From Mesobacterium_A hydrothermale (GTDB lineage Bacteria; Pseudomonadota; Alphaproteobacteria; Rhodobacterales; Rhodobacteraceae), in NCBI RefSeq assembly GCF_035818635.1, contig NZ_JAYLLH010000002.1, positions 1 through 64,000 of the forward strand: a stretch of 64,000 bases of DNA. Direction: 5' to 3'. A program made the position numbers and the translations under genes. Below the pieces are notes generated by a model. The model searched no databases, was not told the DNA's origin, and worked only from the letters and a program-made list of their open reading frames with translations. Shown here in pieces: positions 32,557 through 40,983 of the stretch (the first letter of the stretch is position 1; each line of letters opens with the position of its first letter).

Positions 32557-33076
32557 AACACTCCCTTTGTTCCAAAGTCAGTGCGCGTTCCACGCCCAAG
32601 TATAGCGTGCCGGGCGCTTGCCACGCTTTGAGCAGGGGCAAGTTCGGGCGGATGTTTTGTGTGAAGGGCCGAAACGGACCAAGGCGACGCTTGAAAAGCG
32701 CCGCCTTGATTCTCGGGGCTTTGACACCCCACCGTCGCGTTCGTTTGGGAGAGAGGAAACCGCGACGGAACCGAATTTTATGGGGTCCAGAGGACCCCAC
32801 GCCGCGGAAGTTTGGGAGAGAGGAAACCGCGACGTAACCGAAGTTGCCGCCTGTATATCGCCGGTCTTGAAGGTGATTCTATGACATAGGTCAAATTTCA
32901 TCTGCGCCGGGCCAGATTGTTCCAGCTTATCAAGGCGCTGGCCCGAGGTGTGAGAATTGAATTAAGTTTTTGATATATATTGTAAATATGATGTGTTGGC
33001 TGTTTCGGGCCGCTGTGCGGAATGTTGACGTAACGTCATCTTGTTGAGATTTCTTTTTTGCCGGTGCCGGTGCCGG
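32557..33076. other. 520-bp gene-free stretch with repeats
   Basis: No supportable gene. It holds a hairpin (32680-32708, CAAGGCG/CGCCTTG with an inner CGCTT/AAGCG stem), a 33-bp direct repeat pair with a hairpin between, and an AT-rich tract around 32955-32995 (TTTTTGATATATATTG). A triplicated GCCGGT lies at 33060-33077 at the 3' end of the next gene. Nothing else recognised. Confidence 0.7.
32743..32842. repeat. Pair of 33-bp direct repeats flanking a hairpin
   Basis: 32743-32775 and 32810-32842 are the same 33 bases except one (G/T), beginning GTTTGGGAGAGAGGAAACCG. Between them TGGGGTCC (32781-32788) and GGACCCCA (32792-32799) form a perfect 8-bp hairpin with a 3-base loop. Origin unknown. 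Confidence 0.85.
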
Positions 33077-34081
33077 TCACCGCATCCACAGACCTTCGCG
33101 GCGCAACTGGTTGCGGATCGCCTGTTCGCGGCGCGGCAGATTTTGCCGGTCGAACAGCGCGCGCGTCCGGGTGCCCCAGCCATCAAGAACGAACCGCTGA
33201 AACGGGGCGTGGCCCGCCAGCACGGCGCGCAGCGTGTCATTCTGGGCCAGCGCCTCGAGCCGGTCAACGACGTGGTCGTCCTCTCGTGCATAGAGCAGGG
33301 GAAGGGTGCGGTAGTGGCAGGTCACAGAGCCGTCCAGCAATCCCGGCGGCAGCGCGTCGCGCCCGCCACCCAGGGCATGGATCACCAACGGCAACGCCAC
33401 CTGGTCCAGCCACGGGTCAAGCGACTGCCCGGTCAGTTCCGGCGGCGGGGCGTCGCGGATGTCCAGCGCGTAGCGCAGGAACAGGTCGCCGAAAGCGCGC
33501 GGGCAGCGGAAAAAGAAGAAACCGGCGTTGAAATACAGATAGCGCCGCCAGACGCCGTCGGGCTGGTCGGGGTCGAGCGAGCTGTCGAAGTCCAGCCCGA
33601 AGCGGTCATAAAGCGATTTCCAGATCGCGCCATAGCCGGGGCCGTACAGGTCGGGCTTGGGCCAGGTGCCTTCGCGGCGCAGCGATGCGCCGGGCCGGTC
33701 GAAATCGAACGGGACGCGGGCCAGATCGTCCAGGATCAGCGTATCGGTGTCGAAGAACACGAAGGGCTGGTTCGGGGGCAGGGCAAACAGCGCCTCGATC
33801 TTGTTGCCATAAGGATAGGGTTGCCCGAAATGCCGGGGCGCGAAGGGCAGGATTGTTGCGCCGAGGTCGGTCAGCATCTGGCGGACGGTGTCATCCTTGA
33901 TCCGGGGATCGTTCTGCCAAAGGGGGCCGGGCTGCGGCTCGGCCACGTACAGGCGCAGGGGGCGTGTTTGCGGAATGGCGTTCAGCGACGCGGCGAACAG
34001 CAGTGCTTCGTATTGCAGGCGGCCGGATTGGCCCACGATCAGAATATTGACAGTTTGCCGCGCTGCCTTGTCTTCTGTCAT
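33077..34081 (-). CDS. Glycosyltransferase-like protein (DxD motif)
   Basis: A 334-residue soluble protein. FVFFDTDTLIL (about 105-115) contains the DTD nucleotide-sugar/metal motif of GT-A glycosyltransferases, and the N-terminal QTVNILIVGQSGRLQYEALLF resembles the opening strand. The C-terminal half is Arg/Leu-rich with no span. Acceptor and sugar are unknown, and no polysaccharide genes are nearby. ATG 34081 chosen over an upstream start that lacks homology-like sequence. Confidence 0.65.
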   Translation of the reverse strand: MTEDKAARQTVNILIVGQSGRLQYEALLFAASLNAIPQTRPLRLYVAEPQPGPLWQNDPRIKDDTVRQMLTDLGATILPFAPRHFGQPYPYGNKIEALFALPPNQPFVFFDTDTLILDDLARVPFDFDRPGASLRREGTWPKPDLYGPGYGAIWKSLYDRFGLDFDSSLDPDQPDGVWRRYLYFNAGFFFFRCPRAFGDLFLRYALDIRDAPPPELTGQSLDPWLDQVALPLVIHALGGGRDALPPGLLDGSVTCHYRTLPLLYAREDDHVVDRLEALAQNDTLRAVLAGHAPFQRFVLDGWGTRTRALFDRQNLPRREQAIRNQLRREGLWMR

Positions 34082-34204
34082 GGGTGTTTCAACCTTGGCC
34101 TGCGGCCCGGACGCCGGGCGGGTCAGGCAATTAGAATGCGCCCCGCCGGATCGGGCAAGCCCCCCGGCGGGAATTTGCAACATGACATTGGAAGGAAGGC
34201 GTAG

Positions 34205-34705
34205 ATGCTACAACTGTTCTTGATTTTCATCGCCGCGGCGCTGGGCGGCGGAACCGGGGATGCGGATGCGCCTGCGGCAGAGGCCGTGGCGCCGGCCGCC
34301 CCGGTGACAGCGCAGGCGTCCCCCCTTGAAGCCGAACCGCAGGTGCCGTCGGGCAAGTTTACCACAGCGGTCGAAGTCAAGCCGATCCTGAACATGACCC
34401 GCGGCAACTGGGTCGCGGTGCGGGAATTCGACGGGCAGGATTTGCTGTACGTCACGCATCTGATGTCGTGGCGCTGCGGGTTGGTGCAACTGCGCTTTGG
34501 CGTCAACGGCAATCCGCTTCAGGTCTGGCCGCTGCCCGCCTGCCACGAAGACACCGCAGCACCCAATGCGCTGACGCCCGAGGACGGGCTGCCTTATGAA
34601 CGCTTTGCGCTGGGCTCGGTGCAGAAGGTCGAAATTGAACTGACTTATGACGACCTGACCATCGAAAGCGCGAAATTCGAGCGCAAGGCAATCCTGATGC
34701 CGTGA
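34205..34705 (+). CDS. Exported hypothetical protein
   Basis: A 166-residue protein with a short hydrophobic signal (residues 1-15, then an Ala/Pro-rich linker to about 48) and a beta-rich C-terminal domain containing YVTHLMSWRCGLVQLRFGVN and WPLPACHED, a likely disulphide pair (two Cys). Not recognised. It is divergent from the glycosyltransferase-like gene with a 123-bp shared promoter region and converges with the CPBP gene. Confidence 0.7.
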   Translation: MLQLFLIFIAAALGGGTGDADAPAAEAVAPAAPVTAQASPLEAEPQVPSGKFTTAVEVKPILNMTRGNWVAVREFDGQDLLYVTHLMSWRCGLVQLRFGVNGNPLQVWPLPACHEDTAAPNALTPEDGLPYERFALGSVQKVEIELTYDDLTIESAKFERKAILMP

Positions 34706-34714
34706 CCATGGGGC

Positions 34715-35422
34715 TCAGGTCCGGTCGGCCAGCAGCGTGGCAAAGATCACCACGTCCAGCCAGAAGTGGATGAAGATCGCCCAGAACAGCCCGCGCGTGT
34801 CCTGGATCGACAGGCTGATGAGCCAGGCCAGGAACGCTGCCATCAGCCCGCCGCTCAGGCCGCCGGGAACGCCCATGTAGTGCGCGCTGCCAAAGACAAG
34901 CGCCGAGGCAAAGGGCGCCACGCGGGCACAGCGGCCTGTCAGCCCTTCGACAAGTGTCCAGCGGGTCACGATTTCCTCGACCAGCGCGTTTGACGCGGCA
35001 AGCGGCACGGCAAGCGCCACTGCGGTGATCCAGGCCGCGAGCGGCGCGCCGGTTGGCCCGGCCTGGGCCAGGATCAGCCAGCCCGTTGTGGCGATACACG
35101 TGATGAGCCAGAAGGTTGTCCCGACCTTGCGCCAGCTTTCGCCGGGTTTGACCCCCAGAACCGGGATCGGGCGCGCTGGTGCTGCGGGGTGACCAATGCG
35201 CAGGACACGAAAAGAACGCCCCAGGACGACACGCATCGCCAGAACCGTCACCCCGGCCACGCCGAGCGCCGCGCTCTGGTAGTGGAAATAGGCGGCGACG
35301 CCAGGCTGGGTGTTCGGGCTGATCGCCAGGCTCAGCACCACGAGCGCAAGCGTTCCGGCAACCGCGACCGCAAGGACAGCCGCGATCCGGAGGGGCGAAG
35401 GCGTGTCGGCGCTGTGCGGCAT
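34715..35422 (-). CDS. CPBP family intramembrane metalloprotease
   Basis: A 235-residue, about seven-span membrane protein. The CPBP motifs are present: EEIVTRW (EExxxR, about 158-164), FGSAHYMG (FxxxH, about 185) and HFWLDVV (HxxxD, about 221). Members cleave membrane or CAAX-like substrates or serve in peptide maturation. ATG 35422 chosen; a GTG five codons upstream (35437) is possible. Substrate unknown. Confidence 0.85.
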   Translation of the reverse strand: MPHSADTPSPLRIAAVLAVAVAGTLALVVLSLAISPNTQPGVAAYFHYQSAALGVAGVTVLAMRVVLGRSFRVLRIGHPAAPARPIPVLGVKPGESWRKVGTTFWLITCIATTGWLILAQAGPTGAPLAAWITAVALAVPLAASNALVEEIVTRWTLVEGLTGRCARVAPFASALVFGSAHYMGVPGGLSGGLMAAFLAWLISLSIQDTRGLFWAIFIHFWLDVVIFATLLADRT

Positions 35423-35509
35423 GGCGGGGTGGGGCACTGGTCAGGCTTTGTTGACGATGTTCGGCGGGCGGCCCCGTTGCCGGGACGGCCCGCAGTTGCG
35501 CGGCAAGGA

Positions 35510-36202
35510 TCAGAAACTGATGGGATCCAGGATCTGCGGCTCGATCACGCTGACGCCGGGCAGGCCGGCGGACAGCACTTCGGCCGATTGTTCCAGCGCC
35601 GGGAAGGTGCGGTAGTGGCCAGGGATCACCGTCTTGAAGTTGAAATAGCGCTTGGCGGCATACGCGGCCCCGGCCATGTCCATGGTATAGAAACCGCCCG
35701 CGCTCAGGATGCCGATGTCGGGTTTGTAGTAGTCCGCGATCCAGTCCATGTCGGCCATGATCGTTGTGTCGGAGGAGTGATAGATCACGTGGCCTTCGCC
35801 GGCGATGATCAACCCGGTTTCCGGCCCCATGTAGCGGCGGCGGTCATCGACCATCATCGACGAGGAATGCGATGCGGGCACGATCGATACCTTGACGTTG
35901 CCAAAACTGACGGTGCCCCCCTTGTTGAAGGCCATGCCTTCGCCCGCGCCCTGCGCGTGCAGTGTCAACGCCAGTTCATAAATGCCCGAGACCGGCGCGC
36001 CGGTGCGTTTCGAGACTTCGACCACGTCGGCCGTGTGGTCGAAATGGCCGTGGGTCACGAGGATCTGGGTGGCGCCGCCAATCGCGGCCTCGTACTGGTC
36101 TTCGTTCAGCATCGGGTTGTTGTGCAGCCAAGGATCGATCAACAGGACCTGGTCTTCGATCTCGATCCGGAAACTGCCGTGGCCGAGCCAGATGATGTTC
36201 AT
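35510..36202 (-). CDS. Metal-dependent hydrolase, UPF0173/UlaG type
   Basis: A 230-residue metallo-beta-lactamase-fold hydrolase. HGHFDHTAD (about 51-59) is the HxHxDH zinc motif, GHGSFRIE (about 7-14) opens the fold, and HSSDTTIMADM gives the third zinc ligand region. These are UPF0173/UlaG-like soluble hydrolases with unknown natural substrate. ATG 36202 gives MNIIWLGHGSFR. Repeat copy D lies between its start and gatC. Confidence 0.9.
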   Translation of the reverse strand: MNIIWLGHGSFRIEIEDQVLLIDPWLHNNPMLNEDQYEAAIGGATQILVTHGHFDHTADVVEVSKRTGAPVSGIYELALTLHAQGAGEGMAFNKGGTVSFGNVKVSIVPASHSSSMMVDDRRRYMGPETGLIIAGEGHVIYHSSDTTIMADMDWIADYYKPDIGILSAGGFYTMDMAGAAYAAKRYFNFKTVIPGHYRTFPALEQSAEVLSAGLPGVSVIEPQILDPISF

Positions 36203-36276
36203 GTCGGTGTCCTTCCTGTTGGCGTAGGTCTTGGGTTTTGGGATTAGAATGACGGGCGTTTCCGTCTGTGGCAAGG

Positions 36277-36333
36277 GGGGGAGCGAGGGGCCAGCCCCTC
36301 GCGCTCCCCAGGATATTTTCAGCAAGATGATGG
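36277..36333 (+). repeat. Intergenic hairpin-plus-tail repeat, copy D
   Basis: CGAGGGGC (36284-36291), two-base loop, GCCCCTCG (36294-36301), followed by GCTCCCCAGGATATTTTCAG and AAGATGATGG. This copy is between divergent genes, so it cannot be a terminator for a + strand gene. Confidence 0.65.
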
Positions 36334-36428
36334 GAACAGGGCGGAATGGGGGCAGGGCGCTTGCGGGCGGGCGCGCGCGGGGGTAAACGCGGGTCTTGAA
36401 CGTTTGTGATGCGAAAGGTCGAACGCCC

Positions 36429-36716
36429 ATGTCGATTGACATCGAGACCGCCGCAAAGGTGGCGAAACTGGCCCGGATCAAGGTCGAGGACGACGCGCTG
36501 CCCGCGCTGGCGCAGGAATTTTCCAACATCCTGGATTTCATCGAGCAGTTGAACGAGGTTGATGTCGCGGGTGTCGAGCCGATGGTGTCGGTGACGCCGA
36601 TGCGGCTGAAGCGCCGCAAGGACGGGGTGACCGATGGCAACATGCAGGCCAAGGTGCTGTCGAACGCGCCCGATGCGCGCGAGGGGTTCTTTGCCGTGCC
36701 GAAGGTGGTGGAATAA
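36429..36716 (+). CDS. gatC: Asp/Glu-tRNA(Asn/Gln) amidotransferase subunit C
   Basis: A 95-residue GatC, the small linker subunit of GatCAB, which converts Glu-tRNA(Gln) and Asp-tRNA(Asn). VAKLARIKVEDDAL (about 11-24) and ILDFIEQLNEVDVAGVEP (about 34-51) are the family blocks. ATG 36429 chosen after the short upstream frame. Its TAA overlaps the gatA ATG by one base. gatB is not adjacent. Confidence 0.95.
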   Translation: MSIDIETAAKVAKLARIKVEDDALPALAQEFSNILDFIEQLNEVDVAGVEPMVSVTPMRLKRRKDGVTDGNMQAKVLSNAPDAREGFFAVPKVVE

Positions 36717-38203
36717 TGTCTGAGCTGACGAAACTGACCGTGGCGGCGGCGCGCGACGCGCTGCGTGCGGGCGAGGTGAGCAGCGTCGAGCTGACCGAGG
36801 CCTGTCTGAGCGCGATCGAGGGCGCGGACGCGCTGGGCGCCTTTGTGCACAAGACACCCGAGATTGCCCGCGCGCAGGCGGCGGCGGCGGATGCCCGGAT
36901 CAAGGCGGGCGATGCGCCCAAGATGTGCGGCATCCCGATGGGGATCAAGGACCTGTTCTGCACCAAGGGCGTGCCGAGCCAGGCCGCGAGCCGGATCCTG
37001 AAGGGGTTCAGGCCCGAGTATGAATCGACGGTCAGCCAGAAGCTGTTCGATGCCGGCACCGTCATGCTGGGCAAGCTCAACATGGACGAATTCGCCATGG
37101 GATCTTCGAACGAGACCTCGTGCTATGGCAACGCGGTCAACCCGTGGCGGCGCGGGAATGACGAGGCGGCGCTGACGCCGGGCGGGTCTTCGGGCGGATC
37201 GGCCTCGGCCGTGGCAGCGGACCTGTGCCTTGCGGCGACCGGCACCGATACCGGCGGCTCGATCCGCCAGCCGGCGGCGTTTACCGGTATTACCGGCATC
37301 AAGCCGACCTATGGCCGGTGTTCGCGCTGGGGCATCGTGGCGTTTGCGTCGTCGCTGGACCAGGCCGGGCCGATGACCAAATCGGTGCGCGACGCGGCCA
37401 TCGTGCTGGAGGCGATGTGCGGCCACGACCCGAAGGATTCCACCAGCGCCGATCTGCCGGTGCCGGATTTCGAAGCCATGTTGACCGGTGACATCAAGGG
37501 CAAGACCATCGGGATTCCGCAGGAATACCGCATGAACGGCATGCCCGAAGAGATCGAGGCGCTGTGGGCCGATGGCACCGCGATGCTGAAGGACGCAGGC
37601 GCCCGGATCGTCGATATTAGCCTGCCGCACACCAAGTATGCGCTGCCTGCCTATTACGTGATCGCGCCGGCCGAGGCATCGTCGAACCTGGCCCGTTACG
37701 ACGGGGTGCGCTATGGCCACCGGGCCAAGCTGGCGCAAGGCGATGGCATCACCGAGATGTATGAAAAAACCCGTGCCGAGGGGTTCGGGCACGAGGTGCA
37801 GCGCCGGGTCATGGTGGGCACCTATGTGCTGTCGGCCGGGTTCTATGACGCCTATTACAACCGCGCGCGCAAGGTGCGGACGCTGATCAAGAAGGACTTT
37901 GAGGATGTGTTCGCGCAAGGGGTCGATGCGATCCTGACACCCGCGACGCCCTCGGCGGCCTTTGGCCTGGACGAGATGTCGGATGCCGATCCGGTGCAGA
38001 TGTACCTGAACGACGTGTTCACCGTCACGGTGAACCTGGCCGGTCTGCCGGGCATTGCGGTGCCCGCGGGGCTGGACAAGCAGGGGCTGCCGCTGGGGCT
38101 GCAATTGATCGGCCGCCCGTGGGAGGAAGGCGATCTGCTGAATATCGCTTATGCTCTTGAGGAAGCTGCCGGATTTGTGGCCAAACCGGCGAAATGGTGG
38201 TAA
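36716..38203 (+). CDS. gatA: Asp/Glu-tRNA(Asn/Gln) amidotransferase subunit A
   Basis: A 495-residue amidase-signature enzyme. The Ser-cisSer-Lys triad is present: catalytic Lys in PMGIKDLF (about 81), GGSSGGSASAV (about 159-169) and TGTDTGGSIRQPA (about 178-190). GatA releases ammonia from glutamine for GatB. ATG overlaps gatC stop by one base (TAATG). Length is normal. Confidence 0.97.
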   Translation: MSELTKLTVAAARDALRAGEVSSVELTEACLSAIEGADALGAFVHKTPEIARAQAAAADARIKAGDAPKMCGIPMGIKDLFCTKGVPSQAASRILKGFRPEYESTVSQKLFDAGTVMLGKLNMDEFAMGSSNETSCYGNAVNPWRRGNDEAALTPGGSSGGSASAVAADLCLAATGTDTGGSIRQPAAFTGITGIKPTYGRCSRWGIVAFASSLDQAGPMTKSVRDAAIVLEAMCGHDPKDSTSADLPVPDFEAMLTGDIKGKTIGIPQEYRMNGMPEEIEALWADGTAMLKDAGARIVDISLPHTKYALPAYYVIAPAEASSNLARYDGVRYGHRAKLAQGDGITEMYEKTRAEGFGHEVQRRVMVGTYVLSAGFYDAYYNRARKVRTLIKKDFEDVFAQGVDAILTPATPSAAFGLDEMSDADPVQMYLNDVFTVTVNLAGLPGIAVPAGLDKQGLPLGLQLIGRPWEEGDLLNIAYALEEAAGFVAKPAKWW

Positions 38204-38237
38204 AACCTGCGAAAAATCGCGGGCGGAAGGGCAGCGA

Positions 38238-38939
38238 ATGAAGCGAATTATCCTTTGTGGTGCGGCAGTTGCCGCCTTGTCGGCGTGCCAGCCGTCGGTG
38301 CCCGACAGCGCTGCGGGCGTGGGATTTGGCGACTATGGCGCCTATCAGCAAGAGCGCGCACAGCGCGATGCTGCGCTGACGGGCGGCCAATACGTGCCGC
38401 CGCCGGCGACAGTGACCGCCACGCCGCTGGACGGGACCGAGGCGCAGGCTGCGGCTCAGGCGCGGGCCCTGAACTCTGGCGTCGATCCGGTCAATGCCTC
38501 GCCGCAGAACCCGGCGCCCGCGGTGGTGACGAATTCCGTCGGTCTGTCCGGCGAGAACGATTTTGCGGCGGTGTCGAACCAGCGCACGATCAAGGACGAC
38601 GCGGCCCGCATCGCCCAGAACCGGGCGCAGTATACCGTGGTGCAGCCGACCGAACTGCCCAGCCGTCCGGGAACGACCGGGCCCAACATCGTCGAATTCG
38701 CGCTGGCGACCGACAATCCGAAGGGTGTGCAGCTGTACAAGCGGTCGTCACTGTCGGGTGAGGCGCGGTATGTCCGGGCCTGCCGCGCGTACGAATCGTC
38801 GGACATGGCGCAGATCGACTTTCTGTCGAACGGTGGACCGGAGCGCGACCGCAAGGGCGTGGACCCCGATGGCGACGGATATGCCTGCGACTGGGATCCG
38901 GCACCGTTCCGGCTGGTGCGTCAGGGCGCGGGCAACTGA
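38238..38939 (+). CDS. Excalibur-domain-like lipoprotein
   Basis: A 233-residue lipoprotein: signal with lipobox LSAC (C17). The middle (about 25-150) is Ala/Pro/Thr-rich, and the C-terminus has DPDGDGYACDWDPAPF (about 211-226), an EF-hand-like calcium loop with Cys, as in excalibur domains; AAQACRAY-type Cys (CRAYESSD) pairs with it. It lies 34 bp after gatA. Role unknown, probably envelope or cell-wall related. The amidase gene overlaps its stop. Confidence 0.8.
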   Translation: MKRIILCGAAVAALSACQPSVPDSAAGVGFGDYGAYQQERAQRDAALTGGQYVPPPATVTATPLDGTEAQAAAQARALNSGVDPVNASPQNPAPAVVTNSVGLSGENDFAAVSNQRTIKDDAARIAQNRAQYTVVQPTELPSRPGTTGPNIVEFALATDNPKGVQLYKRSSLSGEARYVRACRAYESSDMAQIDFLSNGGPERDRKGVDPDGDGYACDWDPAPFRLVRQGAGN

Positions 38940-39613
38940 CGCCGGTCTGGTATCCATCCCCCAATTTCGGGCCGCGCCGGGATGCGGCGCTGCCTGACAT
39001 CGTGGTTCTGCATTACACCGCCATGACCAGCGCCGAAGCGGCGCGGGATTGGTTGTGCCACACCGACGCGCAGGTGTCCGCCCATTACGTTATTGCCGAG
39101 GACGGGCGCTGCTGGCAGTTGGTCGCCGAAGATCAGCGCGCCTGGCATGCCGGGGCGGGGCAATGGGGGGCGGTTGCGGATGTCAATTCCCGCTCGATCG
39201 GGATCGAACTGGCCAATACCGGCAGTCAGCCGTTTTCCGAGCCGTTGATGGCGGCGCTGGAAGCACTTTTGCAGGAAATCCTGAAACGCTGGGCGATCCC
39301 GCCTTGGCGGGTGATTGGCCATTCCGACATGGCGCTGGGGCGCAAGATCGACCCCGGTCCGCGGTTCGACTGGCGCCGGCTGGCACGGCAGGGGTTGGCC
39401 GTCTGGCCGGCCCCGGCAACAGCGGGGGATTTTCTGTCTGACGCGCGGCGCTTTGGCTATGCCCTGGCCGCGGGGCAGGAGGATGCGCTGCTGGCCGCGT
39501 TTCGCGCCCGGTTCCGCCCCGGTGCGCATGGCCCGCAGGACGCCGTGGATGCGGCGCTGATGGCTGACCTTGCGGCGCGCTATCCTGTTGACCGCCCGCC
39601 GCTGGTCGCCTAA
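38936..39613 (+). CDS. N-acetylmuramoyl-L-alanine amidase (amidase 2 / AmpD type)
   Basis: A 225-residue zinc amidase that cuts the MurNAc-L-Ala bond. LHYTAM (about 24-29) gives the first zinc His, IGHSDMALGRKIDPG contains the second His and Asp. The true N-terminus by family pattern is TPVWYPSPNFGPRRD, which lies upstream of the first ATG/GTG/TTG-compatible start (GTG 39002); the only codon at the right place is CTG 38936, overlapping the preceding TGA (CTGA). I therefore start at CTG. No signal peptide, so cytosolic recycling (AmpD-like) is likely. Confidence 0.82.
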   Translation: MTPVWYPSPNFGPRRDAALPDIVVLHYTAMTSAEAARDWLCHTDAQVSAHYVIAEDGRCWQLVAEDQRAWHAGAGQWGAVADVNSRSIGIELANTGSQPFSEPLMAALEALLQEILKRWAIPPWRVIGHSDMALGRKIDPGPRFDWRRLARQGLAVWPAPATAGDFLSDARRFGYALAAGQEDALLAAFRARFRPGAHGPQDAVDAALMADLAARYPVDRPPLVA

Positions 39614-39619
39614 GCGGGC

Positions 39620-40021
39620 GGGTGCGCGGAGGGCTGGATGGCCGCTTTGGCGGGGGCCTCCCCGCCAGGGAGGAAAGTCCGGACTCCCTGAAGCAACGGT
39701 GCCGGGTAACGCCCGGGCAAGGCAACTTGACGGAAAGCGCCACAGAGAACAGTCAGCCCCGGTCCGCCGGGGTCACGGTGAAACGGTGGGGTAAGAGCCC
39801 ACCGGGGGGCTGGCAACAGCTCCCGCATGGCAAGCCCCACCGGGAGCAATGCCAAATAGGGACCCCGCGCGGGCTGATCCTTTCGGGGATATCGCCGCAG
39901 GCAGCTTCAGCCGAGGGGTCCGGGTTGGCAGCTAAAGCCGGTCGGCAACGGCCGGACAAGAGGAATGGTCATCGCCCCCACGGGGGTACAGAATCCGGCT
40001 TACAGGCCCTCCGCGCACCAT
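39620..40021 (+). ncRNA. rnpB: RNase P RNA, class A
   Basis: The catalytic RNA of RNase P, about 400 nt. The conserved core GAGGAAAGTCCGGACTCC (39669-39687) and ACAGAATCCGGCTTACAGG (from 39988) that build helix P4 are both present, and the two ends pair (GGTGCGCGGAGGG with CCCTCCGCGCACC), forming P1. Placement after an amidase gene is ordinary. No protein gene overlaps it. Ends are estimated from P1. Confidence 0.95.
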
Positions 40022-40060
40022 AGGGGCCGATTTTTCGCCGAAAATCGTTTGCAGGCCCCT
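40022..40060 (+). terminator. Stem-loop after rnpB
   Basis: AGGGGCC (40022-40028) pairs with GGCCCCT (40053-40059), enclosing CGATTTT (40028-40034) pairing with AAAATCG (40041-40047). A T-run sits inside the inner stem rather than after it, so it is a possible 3' processing or termination element only. Confidence 0.45.
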
Positions 40061-40175
40061 GTTGCGGCGCCGTGATCCCAAGAATCCGGCTTGACTCGGG
40101 GCGGGGCATCAGTAGAACCGCGCGAACAGATGAATTTTGCGGGCGCCCCGTCGTGCCCGGTGCAGGAGACGACCC

Positions 40176-40343
40176 ATGGCGAAGCCGACCACCATCAAGA
40201 TCCGCCTGAACTCGAGCGCAGGCACGGGCCACTTCTATGTGACCAAGAAAAACGCACGCACCATGACCGAGAAGATGACCGTACGCAAGTACGACCCGGT
40301 CGCGCGCAAGCACGTCGAATACAAGGAAGGCAAGATCAAGTAA
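40176..40343 (+). CDS. rpmG: Ribosomal protein L33
   Basis: A 55-residue 50S subunit protein, normal length. It begins MAKPTTIKIRLNSSAGTGHF and contains YVTKKNART, the family core. It lacks the Cys pairs of zinc-binding L33 variants, so it is the zinc-free type. ATG 40176 follows GCAGGAGACG, a good ribosome site. A strong terminator follows. Confidence 0.97.
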   Translation: MAKPTTIKIRLNSSAGTGHFYVTKKNARTMTEKMTVRKYDPVARKHVEYKEGKIK

Positions 40344-40366
40344 TCTGCCCCTTGAATGTCAGACGA

Positions 40367-40405
40367 AACGCCGCGCGGGCCAGGGCCAGCGCGGCGTTTT
40401 TCTTT
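40367..40405 (+). terminator. Rho-independent terminator of rpmG
   Basis: AACGCCGCGC (40367-40376) pairs perfectly with GCGCGGCGTT (40389-40398) around a 12-base loop, followed by TTTTTCTTT. It lies 24 bases after the rpmG stop. Confidence 0.92.
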
Positions 40406-40455
40406 GACGAAGACATGCCCGCCCCGGTCTCTGCCCGCTGCCAAGGAGAGAGATC

Positions 40456-40977
40456 ATGGCGTTGTGTTCCACACCTTCCCTGAGCATCCGTCCCGGCGGC
40501 CCCGCCGATCTTGCGGCGGTCGACGCGCTGCTGACCCGCAGCTATCCGGCGCTGCTGGCGCAGGACTATACCCCCGAGGTACTGGCGCTGGCCCTGCCGG
40601 TGATCTGCCGCGCACAGCCGCACCTGGTGACCTGTGGCAGCTATTTCCTGGCCCATGACGGGCCCGAACTGGTTGCCGCCGGGGGCTGGACGCCGAACGC
40701 GCCGCAGGGCCGGGCAGGGCCCGCCCATATCGGCCACATCCGCCACGTCGTGACCGACCACCGGCGCGTGCGGCAAGGGGTGGGCCGGCGGTTGCTGACC
40801 CACGCCATGGCCGATGCGCGGGCGCAGGGCATCCGGGTTCTGCATTGTCATTCGACCCTGACGGCAGAGCCGTTCTATGCCGCGCTCGGCTTTCGCAAGG
40901 TGGCTGCGATTGATCTGCGGCTGCGCCCCGGTGTCCTGTTCCCGGCAACGCATATGGTGGCCGACATCGCTGCCTGA
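40456..40977 (+). CDS. GNAT family N-acetyltransferase
   Basis: A 173-residue acetyltransferase. IRHVVTDHRRVRQGVGRRLL (about 95-114) contains the acetyl-CoA pyrophosphate loop RxxGVG, and FYAALGFRKV (about 138-147) is the C-terminal GNAT block. Substrate unknown. ATG 40456 follows GGAGAGAG, a good ribosome site. It converges with the cupin gene 6 bp away. Confidence 0.88.
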   Translation: MALCSTPSLSIRPGGPADLAAVDALLTRSYPALLAQDYTPEVLALALPVICRAQPHLVTCGSYFLAHDGPELVAAGGWTPNAPQGRAGPAHIGHIRHVVTDHRRVRQGVGRRLLTHAMADARAQGIRVLHCHSTLTAEPFYAALGFRKVAAIDLRLRPGVLFPATHMVADIAA

Positions 40978-40983
40978 AGCGGA

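Noticed and set aside
35510..38104. 864-codon minus frame covering gatC/gatA antisense
   Set aside because: Only its last part (35510-36202) is a real gene (the UPF0173 hydrolase); the rest is gatA antisense.
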